Assembly: GCA_023258355.1 (NCBI GenBank)
Contig: JALQZL010000045.1
Span: 1-11,179, forward strand
DNA length: 11,179 bases
Reading direction: 5' to 3'
Source of the DNA: Wenzhouxiangellaceae bacterium
GTDB taxonomy: Bacteria; Pseudomonadota; Gammaproteobacteria; Xanthomonadales; Wenzhouxiangellaceae
The notes beneath the pieces were generated by a model. That model had not been told where the DNA came from. It did no database searches and saw only the letters and a program-made list of their open reading frames with translations. Both the position numbers and the translations under genes were made by a program. The stretch's first letter is position 1; each line of letters begins with the position of its first letter. Shown here piece by piece: positions 1 to 6,882 of this stretch.

Positions 1-180
1 GGCCTCATTCTGGGTGCTTTATTGACCACTCAAATCACGCTGGGCATTCTCAACGTGGTGTTGGGCCTGCCTCTCGGGGTGGCTGTTGCACACAATGGGG
101 TAGCTGCCCTTTTGGTGATGGCGATGGTCTACCTCAACTATCAGGTTGGCCGCTCCATCGATCAAAAAGGTTTGACATAA
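1..180 (+). CDS. ctaA: Heme A synthase (CtaA/Cox15 family), 3' end only
   Basis: This is the last 59 codons of a gene that begins before the window. The family is a membrane enzyme that oxidises the C8 methyl of heme O to a formyl group, giving heme A for aa3-type cytochrome oxidases. The translated fragment reads as two hydrophobic stretches joined by a short loop. It carries the family pattern TQITLGILNVV followed by PLGVAVAHNGVAALL; the histidine (codon 91-93) matches the conserved heme-ligand histidine near the end of the family. A short polar tail (GRSIDQKGLT) and a TAA stop follow. The next gene, cyoE, starts 2 nt after the stop and encodes the preceding enzyme of the same pathway, which supports the call. 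Catalytic residues upstream cannot be inspected. Confidence 0.9.
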   Translation, partial: GLILGALLTTQITLGILNVVLGLPLGVAVAHNGVAALLVMAMVYLNYQVGRSIDQKGLT

Positions 181-182
181 CG

Positions 183-1088
183 ATGGTTGTCCGTGCCATC
201 TCAAGGGAGGACTCGTTCAGCCACCGTATCAGTCACTACTTAGGCCTTTGCAAGCTTAAGGTGGTGGCGCTGATTGTCTTCACCGCCATGGTCGGTATGG
301 CATTGTCTGTCCCAGGATGGCCACCCATCGATCTTTTCTTGTTCGGCTCTTTGGGGATTGCGATGGCGGCCTCAAGCGCGGCTGCGATAAACCACATGCT
401 AGATGCCAAAGCAGATGAGATGATGGTGCGAACCCGCAACCGCCCGCTGCCGCAAGGACAGCTGACGCCATCTGAAGTGCTTAGTTTTGCGGTCATTCTC
501 GGCGCGGCTGGTCTGACACTACTCGCACTGACTGTCAATCCATTGACCGCCCTGCTCACCTTTGTGAGCTTAATTGGGTATGCGATTGTCTACACAGCCT
601 TTTTGAAACGTGCCACCCCCCAGAATATTGTGATTGGTGGCGCCGCAGGTGCTGCACCCCCTGTGCTTGGTTGGGTGGCTATCACGGGTGATATTCACGT
701 GCATGCACTGATTCTTTTCTTAATCATTTTTGTGTGGACGCCGCCTCATTTTTGGGCGTTAGCCATTCACCGGCGCGATGACTATGCAGCAGCTGATGTC
801 CCAATGCTACCGGTGACTCATGGTCTTGAGTTTACGCGTTGGCAGATTTTGTTTTACACCATTCTTTTATGTCTGGTGACTCTGCTGCCGTGGCTGACGG
901 GCATGAGTGGCCTGCCCTATCTCATTGGCTCGAGCATTCTAAATGCGGGTTTTTTGGGGTATGCCGTTGCACTGGTGGCAACCAAAAGTGACCGACTGCC
1001 AATGCCTATGTTTAGATATTCCATCATTTATTTGATGGCACTGTTTGCCTTTTTACTACTTGACCATTACTTGACGATTGCTCCCTGA
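183..1088 (+). CDS. cyoE: Protoheme IX farnesyltransferase (heme O synthase)
   Basis: This inner-membrane UbiA-superfamily prenyltransferase adds a farnesyl group to heme B to make heme O. At 301 residues it has the usual family length and is strongly hydrophobic throughout, consistent with about nine membrane helices. The first Asp-rich motif is NHMLDAKAD (N70, D74, D78), followed by RTRNRPLPQG (84-92). The second Asp-rich region is RRDDYAAADVPMLP (197-210), just after WTPPHFWALA (185-194). These motifs bind the Mg-diphosphate of the prenyl donor in this family. The ATG at 183 lies 2 nt after the ctaA stop, with an AAGG about 11 nt upstream inside ctaA, so the two genes are probably co-transcribed and coupled. 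The name ctaB is equivalent. The product would feed heme O to CtaA. Confidence 0.96.
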   Translation: MVVRAISREDSFSHRISHYLGLCKLKVVALIVFTAMVGMALSVPGWPPIDLFLFGSLGIAMAASSAAAINHMLDAKADEMMVRTRNRPLPQGQLTPSEVLSFAVILGAAGLTLLALTVNPLTALLTFVSLIGYAIVYTAFLKRATPQNIVIGGAAGAAPPVLGWVAITGDIHVHALILFLIIFVWTPPHFWALAIHRRDDYAAADVPMLPVTHGLEFTRWQILFYTILLCLVTLLPWLTGMSGLPYLIGSSILNAGFLGYAVALVATKSDRLPMPMFRYSIIYLMALFAFLLLDHYLTIAP

Positions 1089-1103
1089 TTAGAGGATTAA
1101 ATC

Positions 1104-4001
1104 ATGTCAGACCATAAGATTTCTGCCGCTATGACCAAAGACTCTGCGTCGTTTGTTAGACGACATATCGGCCCGAGCGATAGTGACATCCAGCACATGC
1201 TAGATGTTGTTAAGTCAGCATCGCTTGATGGTTTGATCGAAGAAACCATGCCTCAAGCGATTCTTCAAAAAGCGCCTCTGGTGCTTCATGCCCCGGTCAA
1301 CGAGCATCAGATGTTGACTGAGCTCAAAGAAATCGCCAAAAAAAATCAGGTCTCTCATTCCATGATTGGCCTTGGGTATCACCCCACTCATACGCCACCA
1401 GTCATTCAGAGAAATGTGTTGGAGAATCCGGGCTGGTATACAGCCTACACCCCTTATCAAGCAGAGATTGCGCAAGGCCGGCTGGAGGGCATGCTTAACT
1501 TTCAGCAAATGGTAATGGATTTAACAGGCATGCCACTTTCCAATGCCTCACTACTGGACGAAGCGACGGCTGCTGCAGAAGCGATGGCCATGATGAAGCG
1601 GGTCAACCGCAAAAACACAAGCAACACTTTCATCGTTGATGCCAATTGTTTCCCCCAGACCATCGATGTACTTAAGACCCGTGGTCAGCATCTAGGCTTT
1701 GATGTTGTTGTTTCAGACAACTTTATTGATTCACTCAATGATGGGGATTACTTTGGTGCCTTTACACAGTATCCCGGCAATCATGGTGGGTTGACTGACC
1801 TTGCTCCTTTGGTGAAATCCGCTCACAGCAATGATGCACTGATCGCCGTCGCCACTGATTTAATGTCACTGGTGATGCTGAAGCCGCCTGGCGAGTTTGA
1901 TGTCGATGTGGTCATTGGCTCTGCTCAGCGATTCGGTGTCCCTATGGGCTTCGGCGGTCCACATGCTGCCTTCCTGGCGACGCGGGAGGATTACCGACGC
2001 AGCGTACCAGGACGCATTATTGGTGTGTCAAAAGACCGCTATGGCGACCCTGCACTCAGAATGGCTTTGCAGACCCGTGAGCAACATATCCGACGAGAAA
2101 AAGCCATGAGCAACATATGTACTGCACAGGCGCTTCTTGCCGTGATGGCCAGCTTTTACGCCGTCTATCACGGACCCAAGGGGCTCTCGGGGATTGCACG
2201 ACGTATCCACATGCTGACCTGCGCACTCGCAGAGGGTCTTCGTGGTCAAGGGTTCAGCCTGGAACATGCTGAGTTCTTTGACACAGTTTCAGTCGCGGTG
2301 ACCGATGAGCAAAAACAACACCTGATGACAGCAGCACAACTGGCCGGCATCAATCTCAGAGGTGATCGAGAAGGCTATGTGGGCATCTCTGTAAACGAAT
2401 GCAGTGACACAGGACATATCAGGGCTTTGCTGGCTATTTTTGGTGCCGATGCCACAGATCAATACTGGCTGGCTCTGGAAGAGGCCACTGAAACCTGTAT
2501 TCCGGAAACTTTACAGCGAGAATCTGACTTTCTGACGCACCCTGTCTTTAACCAATTCCATTCTGAAACAGAGATGCTTCGGTATTTGAAGAGGTTGGAA
2601 AATAAGGATTTGAGTCTGACACACGCTATGATCCCCTTGGGCTCATGCACAATGAAGCTAAACTCGACAGCCGAAATGATACCCGTCACTTGGGCTGAGT
2701 TTAGTGAGCTCCACCCGTTTTGCCCTGCTAACCAAGCCGAGGGCTATCATCAGCTGATTGGTGAACTTGAAGACATGTTGTGTGAGATCACCGGCTTTGC
2801 TGCTGTCTCCTTACAACCCAATGCAGGGTCACAGGGCGAATATGCAGGACTTCTCGCCATTAAAGGCTGGCACGAAGCACAAGGACAATCACACCGCACG
2901 ATCTGTTTGATTCCATCTTCGGCTCATGGCACGAACCCAGCCAGTGCGCAAATGACTGGTATGGATATCGTCGTCATCCGATGTGACGACCAGGGAAATG
3001 TCGATATCCATCACTTAGATCAGATGATTGAAGCGCACCGTGAGAATATTGCAGCATTGATGGTCACCTATCCCTCAACCCATGGCGTGTTTGAGGAAGG
3101 CATTATCGATATTTGCGATAAAGTGAGACAAGCAGGCGGGCTAGTCTATCTTGATGGTGCCAACACCAACGCTGTGGTGGGTTGGTCACAAGTTGCAGAC
3201 TATGCTGATGTTTGTCACCTCAATCTCCATAAGACTTTTTGCATTCCCCACGGAGGTGGCGGGCCTGGCGTCGGTCCAATCGGTGTCAGAGAACATCTGA
3301 TTGAGCACCTGCCTGGCCATACTAGTGGCCGACTGGGAGAGAAAAATAAAACCAGTGGCGCCGTCGCCGCAGCGCCTTGGGGCAGTGCAAGCATCTTGCC
3401 TATCTCGTGGGCCTATATTCGTATGATGGGCCCTAGAGGACTGGAAAAAGCGACCCAAGTGGCCATCTTAAATGCCAACTACATCGCTACCCGCCTGCAA
3501 GGCCATTACAGCATTCTCTACACGGGCAGGAATGGACGCATTGCTCACGAGTGTATTGTGGATTTGAGACCATTTAAGGAGGTCGCTGGCATTAGTGAAG
3601 AGGATGTTGCTAAGCGCTTGATCGACTACGGATTTCATGCGCCCACCATGTCTTGGCCTGTCTCTGGCACGCTCATGATCGAGCCGACGGAGAGCGAATC
3701 TATGGAGGAACTTGACCGGTTCGTTGATGCCATGATTGCTATCCGCCACGAAATTGACCTGGTCGCATCGGGCGAGTGGCCAGCCGAAGATAACCCGCTC
3801 ATCAATGCGCCGCACACACTCGAGGAGCTGGCGGCTGATGATTGGACCCATCCATACACCCGACAGCAGGCAGGTTGGCCCATGCCAAGCCTCAGAGGAA
3901 ACAAATTCTTTGCCACCGTGGGTCGTGTGGACAATGTGCATGGAGATCGAAATCTCGTCTGCACCTGCCCACCGATGGAGGCATACCAAAAGGCCAGCTA
4001 A
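1104..4001 (+). CDS. gcvP: Glycine dehydrogenase (decarboxylating), P-protein of the glycine cleavage system
   Basis: This PLP enzyme decarboxylates glycine and passes the aminomethyl group to the lipoyl arm of GcvH. It is the long single-chain form (965 residues, close to the roughly 957 of E. coli), with two homologous aminotransferase-like halves (about 1-450 and 470-965). The N-terminus carries FVRRHIGPSDSDI. The C-terminal half has the PLP site HLNLHKTFCIPHGGGGPG, with the Schiff-base lysine at K710, and also IPLGSCTMKLNSTAEM and SSAHGTNPASA, all hallmarks of the family. The ATG at 1104 has AGAGG 8 nt upstream (1091-1095); a second ATG at 1131 lacks a comparable site. It follows cyoE by 15 nt and looks co-transcribed with the heme genes. 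No gcvT or gcvH is in the window, so those partners must lie elsewhere. The stop codon sits in the loop of a terminator-like palindrome. Confidence 0.98.
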   Translation: MSDHKISAAMTKDSASFVRRHIGPSDSDIQHMLDVVKSASLDGLIEETMPQAILQKAPLVLHAPVNEHQMLTELKEIAKKNQVSHSMIGLGYHPTHTPPVIQRNVLENPGWYTAYTPYQAEIAQGRLEGMLNFQQMVMDLTGMPLSNASLLDEATAAAEAMAMMKRVNRKNTSNTFIVDANCFPQTIDVLKTRGQHLGFDVVVSDNFIDSLNDGDYFGAFTQYPGNHGGLTDLAPLVKSAHSNDALIAVATDLMSLVMLKPPGEFDVDVVIGSAQRFGVPMGFGGPHAAFLATREDYRRSVPGRIIGVSKDRYGDPALRMALQTREQHIRREKAMSNICTAQALLAVMASFYAVYHGPKGLSGIARRIHMLTCALAEGLRGQGFSLEHAEFFDTVSVAVTDEQKQHLMTAAQLAGINLRGDREGYVGISVNECSDTGHIRALLAIFGADATDQYWLALEEATETCIPETLQRESDFLTHPVFNQFHSETEMLRYLKRLENKDLSLTHAMIPLGSCTMKLNSTAEMIPVTWAEFSELHPFCPANQAEGYHQLIGELEDMLCEITGFAAVSLQPNAGSQGEYAGLLAIKGWHEAQGQSHRTICLIPSSAHGTNPASAQMTGMDIVVIRCDDQGNVDIHHLDQMIEAHRENIAALMVTYPSTHGVFEEGIIDICDKVRQAGGLVYLDGANTNAVVGWSQVADYADVCHLNLHKTFCIPHGGGGPGVGPIGVREHLIEHLPGHTSGRLGEKNKTSGAVAAAPWGSASILPISWAYIRMMGPRGLEKATQVAILNANYIATRLQGHYSILYTGRNGRIAHECIVDLRPFKEVAGISEEDVAKRLIDYGFHAPTMSWPVSGTLMIEPTESESMEELDRFVDAMIAIRHEIDLVASGEWPAEDNPLINAPHTLEELAADDWTHPYTRQQAGWPMPSLRGNKFFATVGRVDNVHGDRNLVCTCPPMEAYQKAS

Positions 4002-4013
4002 TGCTGGCCTTTT
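3988..4013. terminator. Perfect palindromic hairpin at the gcvP/gyrA convergent junction, probable bidirectional terminator
   Basis: AAAAGGCCAGC (3988-3998) is the exact reverse complement of GCTGGCCTTTT (4003-4013), with loop TAAT. That gives a 7-bp GC-rich core flanked by four A:T pairs, so the 3' arm ends in four T's whichever strand is read. It directly closes gcvP on the plus strand. On the minus strand it lies about 43 nt past the gyrA stop, so one element could end both convergent transcripts. The gcvP TAA (3999-4001) occupies most of the loop, so the final codons of gcvP (K-A-S) form the left arm. The T-tract is short, so efficiency is uncertain. Confidence 0.75.
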
Positions 4014-4038
4014 GATCAGATTGGAAAATTGGCTCTCT

Positions 4039-4066
4039 GTGAGGATCTCGGCCCGCTAGGCCTCAC
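4039..4066. repeat. Inverted repeat around the gyrA stop codon
   Basis: GTGAGG (4039-4044) and CCTCAC (4061-4066) are exact reverse complements, 16 nt apart. The gyrA stop (4056-4058) lies in the loop, and a nested GGCC/GGCC pair offers an alternative fold. In gyrA mRNA the 3' arm is followed by AGAGAGCC rather than U's, so this is not an intrinsic terminator on its own. It could protect the 3' end after termination at the palindrome further downstream, or be chance. Confidence 0.3.
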
Positions 4067-6629
4067 CTTCTCCCTCGATCGCCTCTTCCTCATCACCGTC
4101 ACTGGCGGCAATACGTGCCAAACCGATGAGCGCCTCTTCATCGCCTAGACGGATGAGCGTCACACCCTGAGTATTTCTTCCTAATACAGAGATGCCTTCA
4201 ACCGAGGTGCGCACCAAGGTGCCGCCGTTGGAAGTCAGCATAACATCATCATCATCACTTACTGATAATGCGGCTACCAATGGTCCATTGCGCTCAGAAG
4301 TTTGAATGCCGATAACTCCCTGGCCACCCCGACGGATCACTGGAAAGTCTGTCAGCTGCGTACGCTTACCATAACCATTGGCAGTGGCCAGAAGCACGTC
4401 TTGACCATCCTCAGAGGCCACAAGCATTGAAACCACCTGCTGCCCTTCTTTCAACTTGATGCCGGTGACACCACGTGTTTGGCGTCCCATTGGACGGACA
4501 TCCTGCTCATGGAAGCGGATCGTCTTGCCTGACGATGAGAACAAAAGGATGTCTTGATCACCATGTGTGAAGCAGACATTAACGAGCTCATCGCCATCCT
4601 CAAGAAGAATAGCCCAAATACCATTCGCTCGAATGTTGGCAAAATCGCTAAGCGCAGTTTTCTTGACACGACCTGAGCGCGTCGCAAAAAAGACATACCA
4701 GTCCTCTGGGAATTCGCGGGTGGGTAGAATCGCATTGATGCGCTCACCCTCATCCAATGGAAGCAAATTAACCATAGGACGACCACGGCTTTGTGGTCCT
4801 GCTTGCGGCAACTCATAGACTTTTGTCTTGTAGACCTTCCCTGCACTGGTAAAAATTAGGAGGGTGTCATGGGTATTGGTGACCCAGAATCGCTCAACAA
4901 AATCCTCATCCTTGGTTTTCGTGGCTGTTCGACCACGTCCACCACGACGCTGAGCTCGGTAGCGATCAAGAGGCTGGTACTTGGCGTAACCGGCATGGGA
5001 CAAGGTCACCACCACGTCTTCAGGCGTAATTAAATCCTCCATCGTGAGATCAAGATGTGTCTCGACAATCTCGGATCGTCTGGCATCACCGAACTGGTCT
5101 TTCAGGGCATTCAATTCATCTTTGATCACTTGCATGAGCGCATCAGGCTCTGACAATATCCGCATCAGCTCCTGAATCTGTACAAGAATATCTTTGTACT
5201 CATCTGAAAGTTTTTCCTGCTCAAGACCCGTCAGTTTCTGCAAACGAAGATCCAATATGGCTTGCGCTTGCGCTGGCGATAATTGATAGCCTTCCTCACT
5301 CAGCCCAAACTCTGGCGCCAGCGCCTCTGGACGAGAAAGTTCGGCGCCAGCCTGCCCCAGCAGGGCCTTAACAATAGAGCCATCCCAGCGCCGAGCCTGG
5401 AGCGCATCGCGAGCCTCGACTGGGCTTGGCGATTTCTTGATCAGGCTGATGACCTCATCCAAGTTGGCCAGTGCGACTGTTAGGCCTTCCAATATGTGGG
5501 CGCGGTCACGTGCTTTACGCAACTCGAATAGACTGCGTCGGGTGACCACCTCACGGCGATGCCCCAAGAACGCATGCAGCATTTCTTGAATGTTGAGCAG
5601 CTTCGGTTGACCATCGACCAAAGCGACCATATTGATACCAAACACGGTCTGTAGTGGCGTTAACTGGAAAAGGTTATTGAGCACCACCTCAGCCACTTCT
5701 CCACGCTTGAGCTCAATGACCATCCTCATCCCATCTTTATCGGATTCGTCTCGAAGCTCTGATATACCCTCTAACCGTTTGGCACGGACAAGCTCGGCGA
5801 TCTTCTCCAACAAACGTGCTTTGTTCACTTGGTAAGGCAGCTCGGTCACAACAATGCGACTACGCCCGCTCCCCTCTTCAGTCTCAACGTGTGACCGCGC
5901 ACGCATATAGACGCGTCCACGCCCTGTTCTGTAGGCTTCATGTATTCCAGAAACCCCGTTGATGATGCCCGCTGTGGGGAAATCGGGGCCCGGCAAAAAT
6001 TCTAGGATTTGGTTGATCTCTAAGCTAGGGTCATCGATCAAAGCCAAGAGTGCACTGACGACTTCACTGAGATTATGTGGCGGGATATTGGTTGCCATGC
6101 CCACAGCAATGCCAGAAGCCCCGTTAACCAACAAATTGGGGACGCGTGTGGGCAGAACCACCGGCTCGTGCTCAGATTCGTCATAGTTTGGAATGAAGTT
6201 GACTGTTTGTTTATCAATATCAGCCAGCATCTCATGCGCCAACCGATCCATCCGCACCTCGGTGTAACGCATAGCGGCTGGCGAGTCGCCGTCGATCGAG
6301 CCAAAGTTACCCTGGCCATCTACCAACATATAGCGCATGGAAAAAGGCTGTGCCATTCTCACGATGGTGTCATACACCGCTGTATCACCATGGGGATGGT
6401 ATTTACCGATGACATCCCCAACAACACGTGCCGATTTCTTGTAGGGCTTGTTATAGTCATTGCCCAGTTCGTGCATCGCATACAGCACTCTGCGATGGAC
6501 TGGTTTGAGGCCATCTCGAACATCAGGCAGCGCCCTGCCAACGATTACGCTCATCGCATAATCCAGGTAGGATTGCCGCATTTCGTCTTCTAGGTTGACT
6601 TGGAGCACTTCTCGCGCCATTTCTGCCAT
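4056..6629 (-). CDS. gyrA: DNA gyrase subunit A
   Basis: GyrA is the breakage-reunion subunit of gyrase; with GyrB it introduces negative supercoils into DNA. The 857-residue product is complete (E. coli 875). The winged-helix/tower part opens with YLDYAMSVIVGRALPDVRDG (21-40). The catalytic tyrosine is Y122 in AAMRYTEVR. The quinolone-contact region reads HPHGDTAVYD, giving Thr83 and Asp87 at the same numbers as E. coli; threonine at 83 is also the natural state in some other proteobacteria. The GyrA box QRRGGRG begins at Q560, which starts the beta-pinwheel DNA-wrapping domain. The chain ends in an acidic tail (SDGDEEEAIEGEGEA), a feature that modulates supercoiling in E. coli. The ATG at 6629 aligns with the E. 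coli N-terminus and has a weak AGGG 8 nt upstream. The gene stands alone on its strand and converges on gcvP. Confidence 0.98.
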   Translation of the reverse strand: MAEMAREVLQVNLEDEMRQSYLDYAMSVIVGRALPDVRDGLKPVHRRVLYAMHELGNDYNKPYKKSARVVGDVIGKYHPHGDTAVYDTIVRMAQPFSMRYMLVDGQGNFGSIDGDSPAAMRYTEVRMDRLAHEMLADIDKQTVNFIPNYDESEHEPVVLPTRVPNLLVNGASGIAVGMATNIPPHNLSEVVSALLALIDDPSLEINQILEFLPGPDFPTAGIINGVSGIHEAYRTGRGRVYMRARSHVETEEGSGRSRIVVTELPYQVNKARLLEKIAELVRAKRLEGISELRDESDKDGMRMVIELKRGEVAEVVLNNLFQLTPLQTVFGINMVALVDGQPKLLNIQEMLHAFLGHRREVVTRRSLFELRKARDRAHILEGLTVALANLDEVISLIKKSPSPVEARDALQARRWDGSIVKALLGQAGAELSRPEALAPEFGLSEEGYQLSPAQAQAILDLRLQKLTGLEQEKLSDEYKDILVQIQELMRILSEPDALMQVIKDELNALKDQFGDARRSEIVETHLDLTMEDLITPEDVVVTLSHAGYAKYQPLDRYRAQRRGGRGRTATKTKDEDFVERFWVTNTHDTLLIFTSAGKVYKTKVYELPQAGPQSRGRPMVNLLPLDEGERINAILPTREFPEDWYVFFATRSGRVKKTALSDFANIRANGIWAILLEDGDELVNVCFTHGDQDILLFSSSGKTIRFHEQDVRPMGRQTRGVTGIKLKEGQQVVSMLVASEDGQDVLLATANGYGKRTQLTDFPVIRRGGQGVIGIQTSERNGPLVAALSVSDDDDVMLTSNGGTLVRTSVEGISVLGRNTQGVTLIRLGDEEALIGLARIAASDGDEEEAIEGEGEA

Positions 6630-6646
6630 CTGGAGAGCCCTATAAA

Positions 6647-6784
6647 ATGTTTAATATTACTACGTTAATTATTGTTTTATATGCGTTTTTTTGGGCCTAT
6701 TTGGCCTATCGAGAAAGGCCCGAAAAACCCTTAAATCCGAGGTTTAATTTTACCATATTTCCACCAAAAACGGCACGGGCCTAA
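6647..6784 (+). CDS. Possible small single-pass membrane protein (45 aa), unrecognised
   Basis: A short reading frame in the gyrA-ppiB spacer begins at ATG 6647 and ends at TAA 6782-6784. The predicted peptide starts MFNITTLIIVLYAFFWAYLA, a plausible membrane helix (about residues 5-21). A charged, proline-containing tail follows (YRERPEKPLNPRFNF, then TIFPPKTARA), which would sit in the cytoplasm by the positive-inside rule. GGAGAG (6632-6637) lies 9 nt upstream of the ATG, a usable ribosome binding site. Against it: the spacer is T-rich here, so hydrophobic codons are expected by chance. The frame also runs antisense to the gyrA leader and across its probable promoter, and its own promoter would have to lie inside the 5' end of gyrA. 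I recognise no family. Confidence 0.25.
   Translation: MFNITTLIIVLYAFFWAYLAYRERPEKPLNPRFNFTIFPPKTARA
6687..6727 (-). promoter_or_regulatory. Long hairpin in the probable gyrA 5' leader
   Basis: GGGCCT (6693-6698) pairs with AGGCCC (6716-6721). The stem extends through one G-T wobble into five A:T pairs (6687-6691 with 6723-6727), giving about 12 bp around a 17-nt loop. Neither strand has a T-tract after the 3' arm, so it is not an intrinsic terminator. If gyrA transcription starts near 6740, this structure lies within the roughly 110-nt untranslated leader, about 60 nt before the start codon. A role in mRNA stability, or as a protein or supercoiling-sensitive site, is speculation. Confidence 0.35.
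6747..6755 (-). promoter_or_regulatory. gyrA: Candidate extended -10 element for gyrA
   Basis: Read on the minus strand this is TGGTAAAAT: a TGn extension plus TAAAAT, which matches five of six positions of the sigma70 -10 consensus. It is in the right orientation, about 118 nt upstream of the gyrA ATG. No good -35 hexamer is present at 16-18 nt, which is tolerable for an extended -10 promoter. The surrounding AT-rich spacer could contain other -10-like sequences by chance, so this is a candidate only. Confidence 0.3.
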
Positions 6785-6868
6785 CCTTCAAAAATCAAGG
6801 TTTTTAGCCTGCAACGAGGCCAGCTGAAGTATGATGACAACTCGTATTTTTAAGGGCGCCGTCAGACT

Positions 6869-6873
6869 AGGAG
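6869..6873 (+). promoter_or_regulatory. Ribosome binding site for the long (signal-peptide) form of the cyclophilin
   Basis: AGGAG lies 9 nt before the ATG at 6883. It is a strong Shine-Dalgarno match at good spacing, which supports translation of the N-terminal extension that carries the signal-peptide-like segment. Confidence 0.75.
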
Positions 6874-6882
6874 ATCATTGAC

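Noticed and set aside
3468..3989. 173-codon open frame on the minus strand inside gcvP
   Set aside because: It is antisense to conserved gcvP coding sequence and its translation shows no coherent domain.
6075..6593. 172-codon open frame on the plus strand inside gyrA
   Set aside because: It is wholly antisense to the most conserved part of gyrA, has no recognisable family features, and is explained by the codon composition of the real gene.
6783..6805. AACCTT/AAGGTT hairpin followed by T's in the gyrA-cyclophilin spacer
   Set aside because: The stem is only 6 bp and AT-rich, too weak to call a terminator. It could end the possible small gene at 6647-6784, but that gene is itself uncertain.
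6830..6835. TATGAT as a possible -10 box for the cyclophilin-lpxH operon
   Set aside because: It matches five of six consensus positions at a sensible distance, but no -35 hexamer or TGn extension supports it, so I did not list it as a feature.
6831..6881. 16-codon upstream frame ending 1 nt before the cyclophilin ATG
   Set aside because: It has no well-spaced ribosome binding site and no run of regulatory codons; a chance frame is as likely as a leader peptide.
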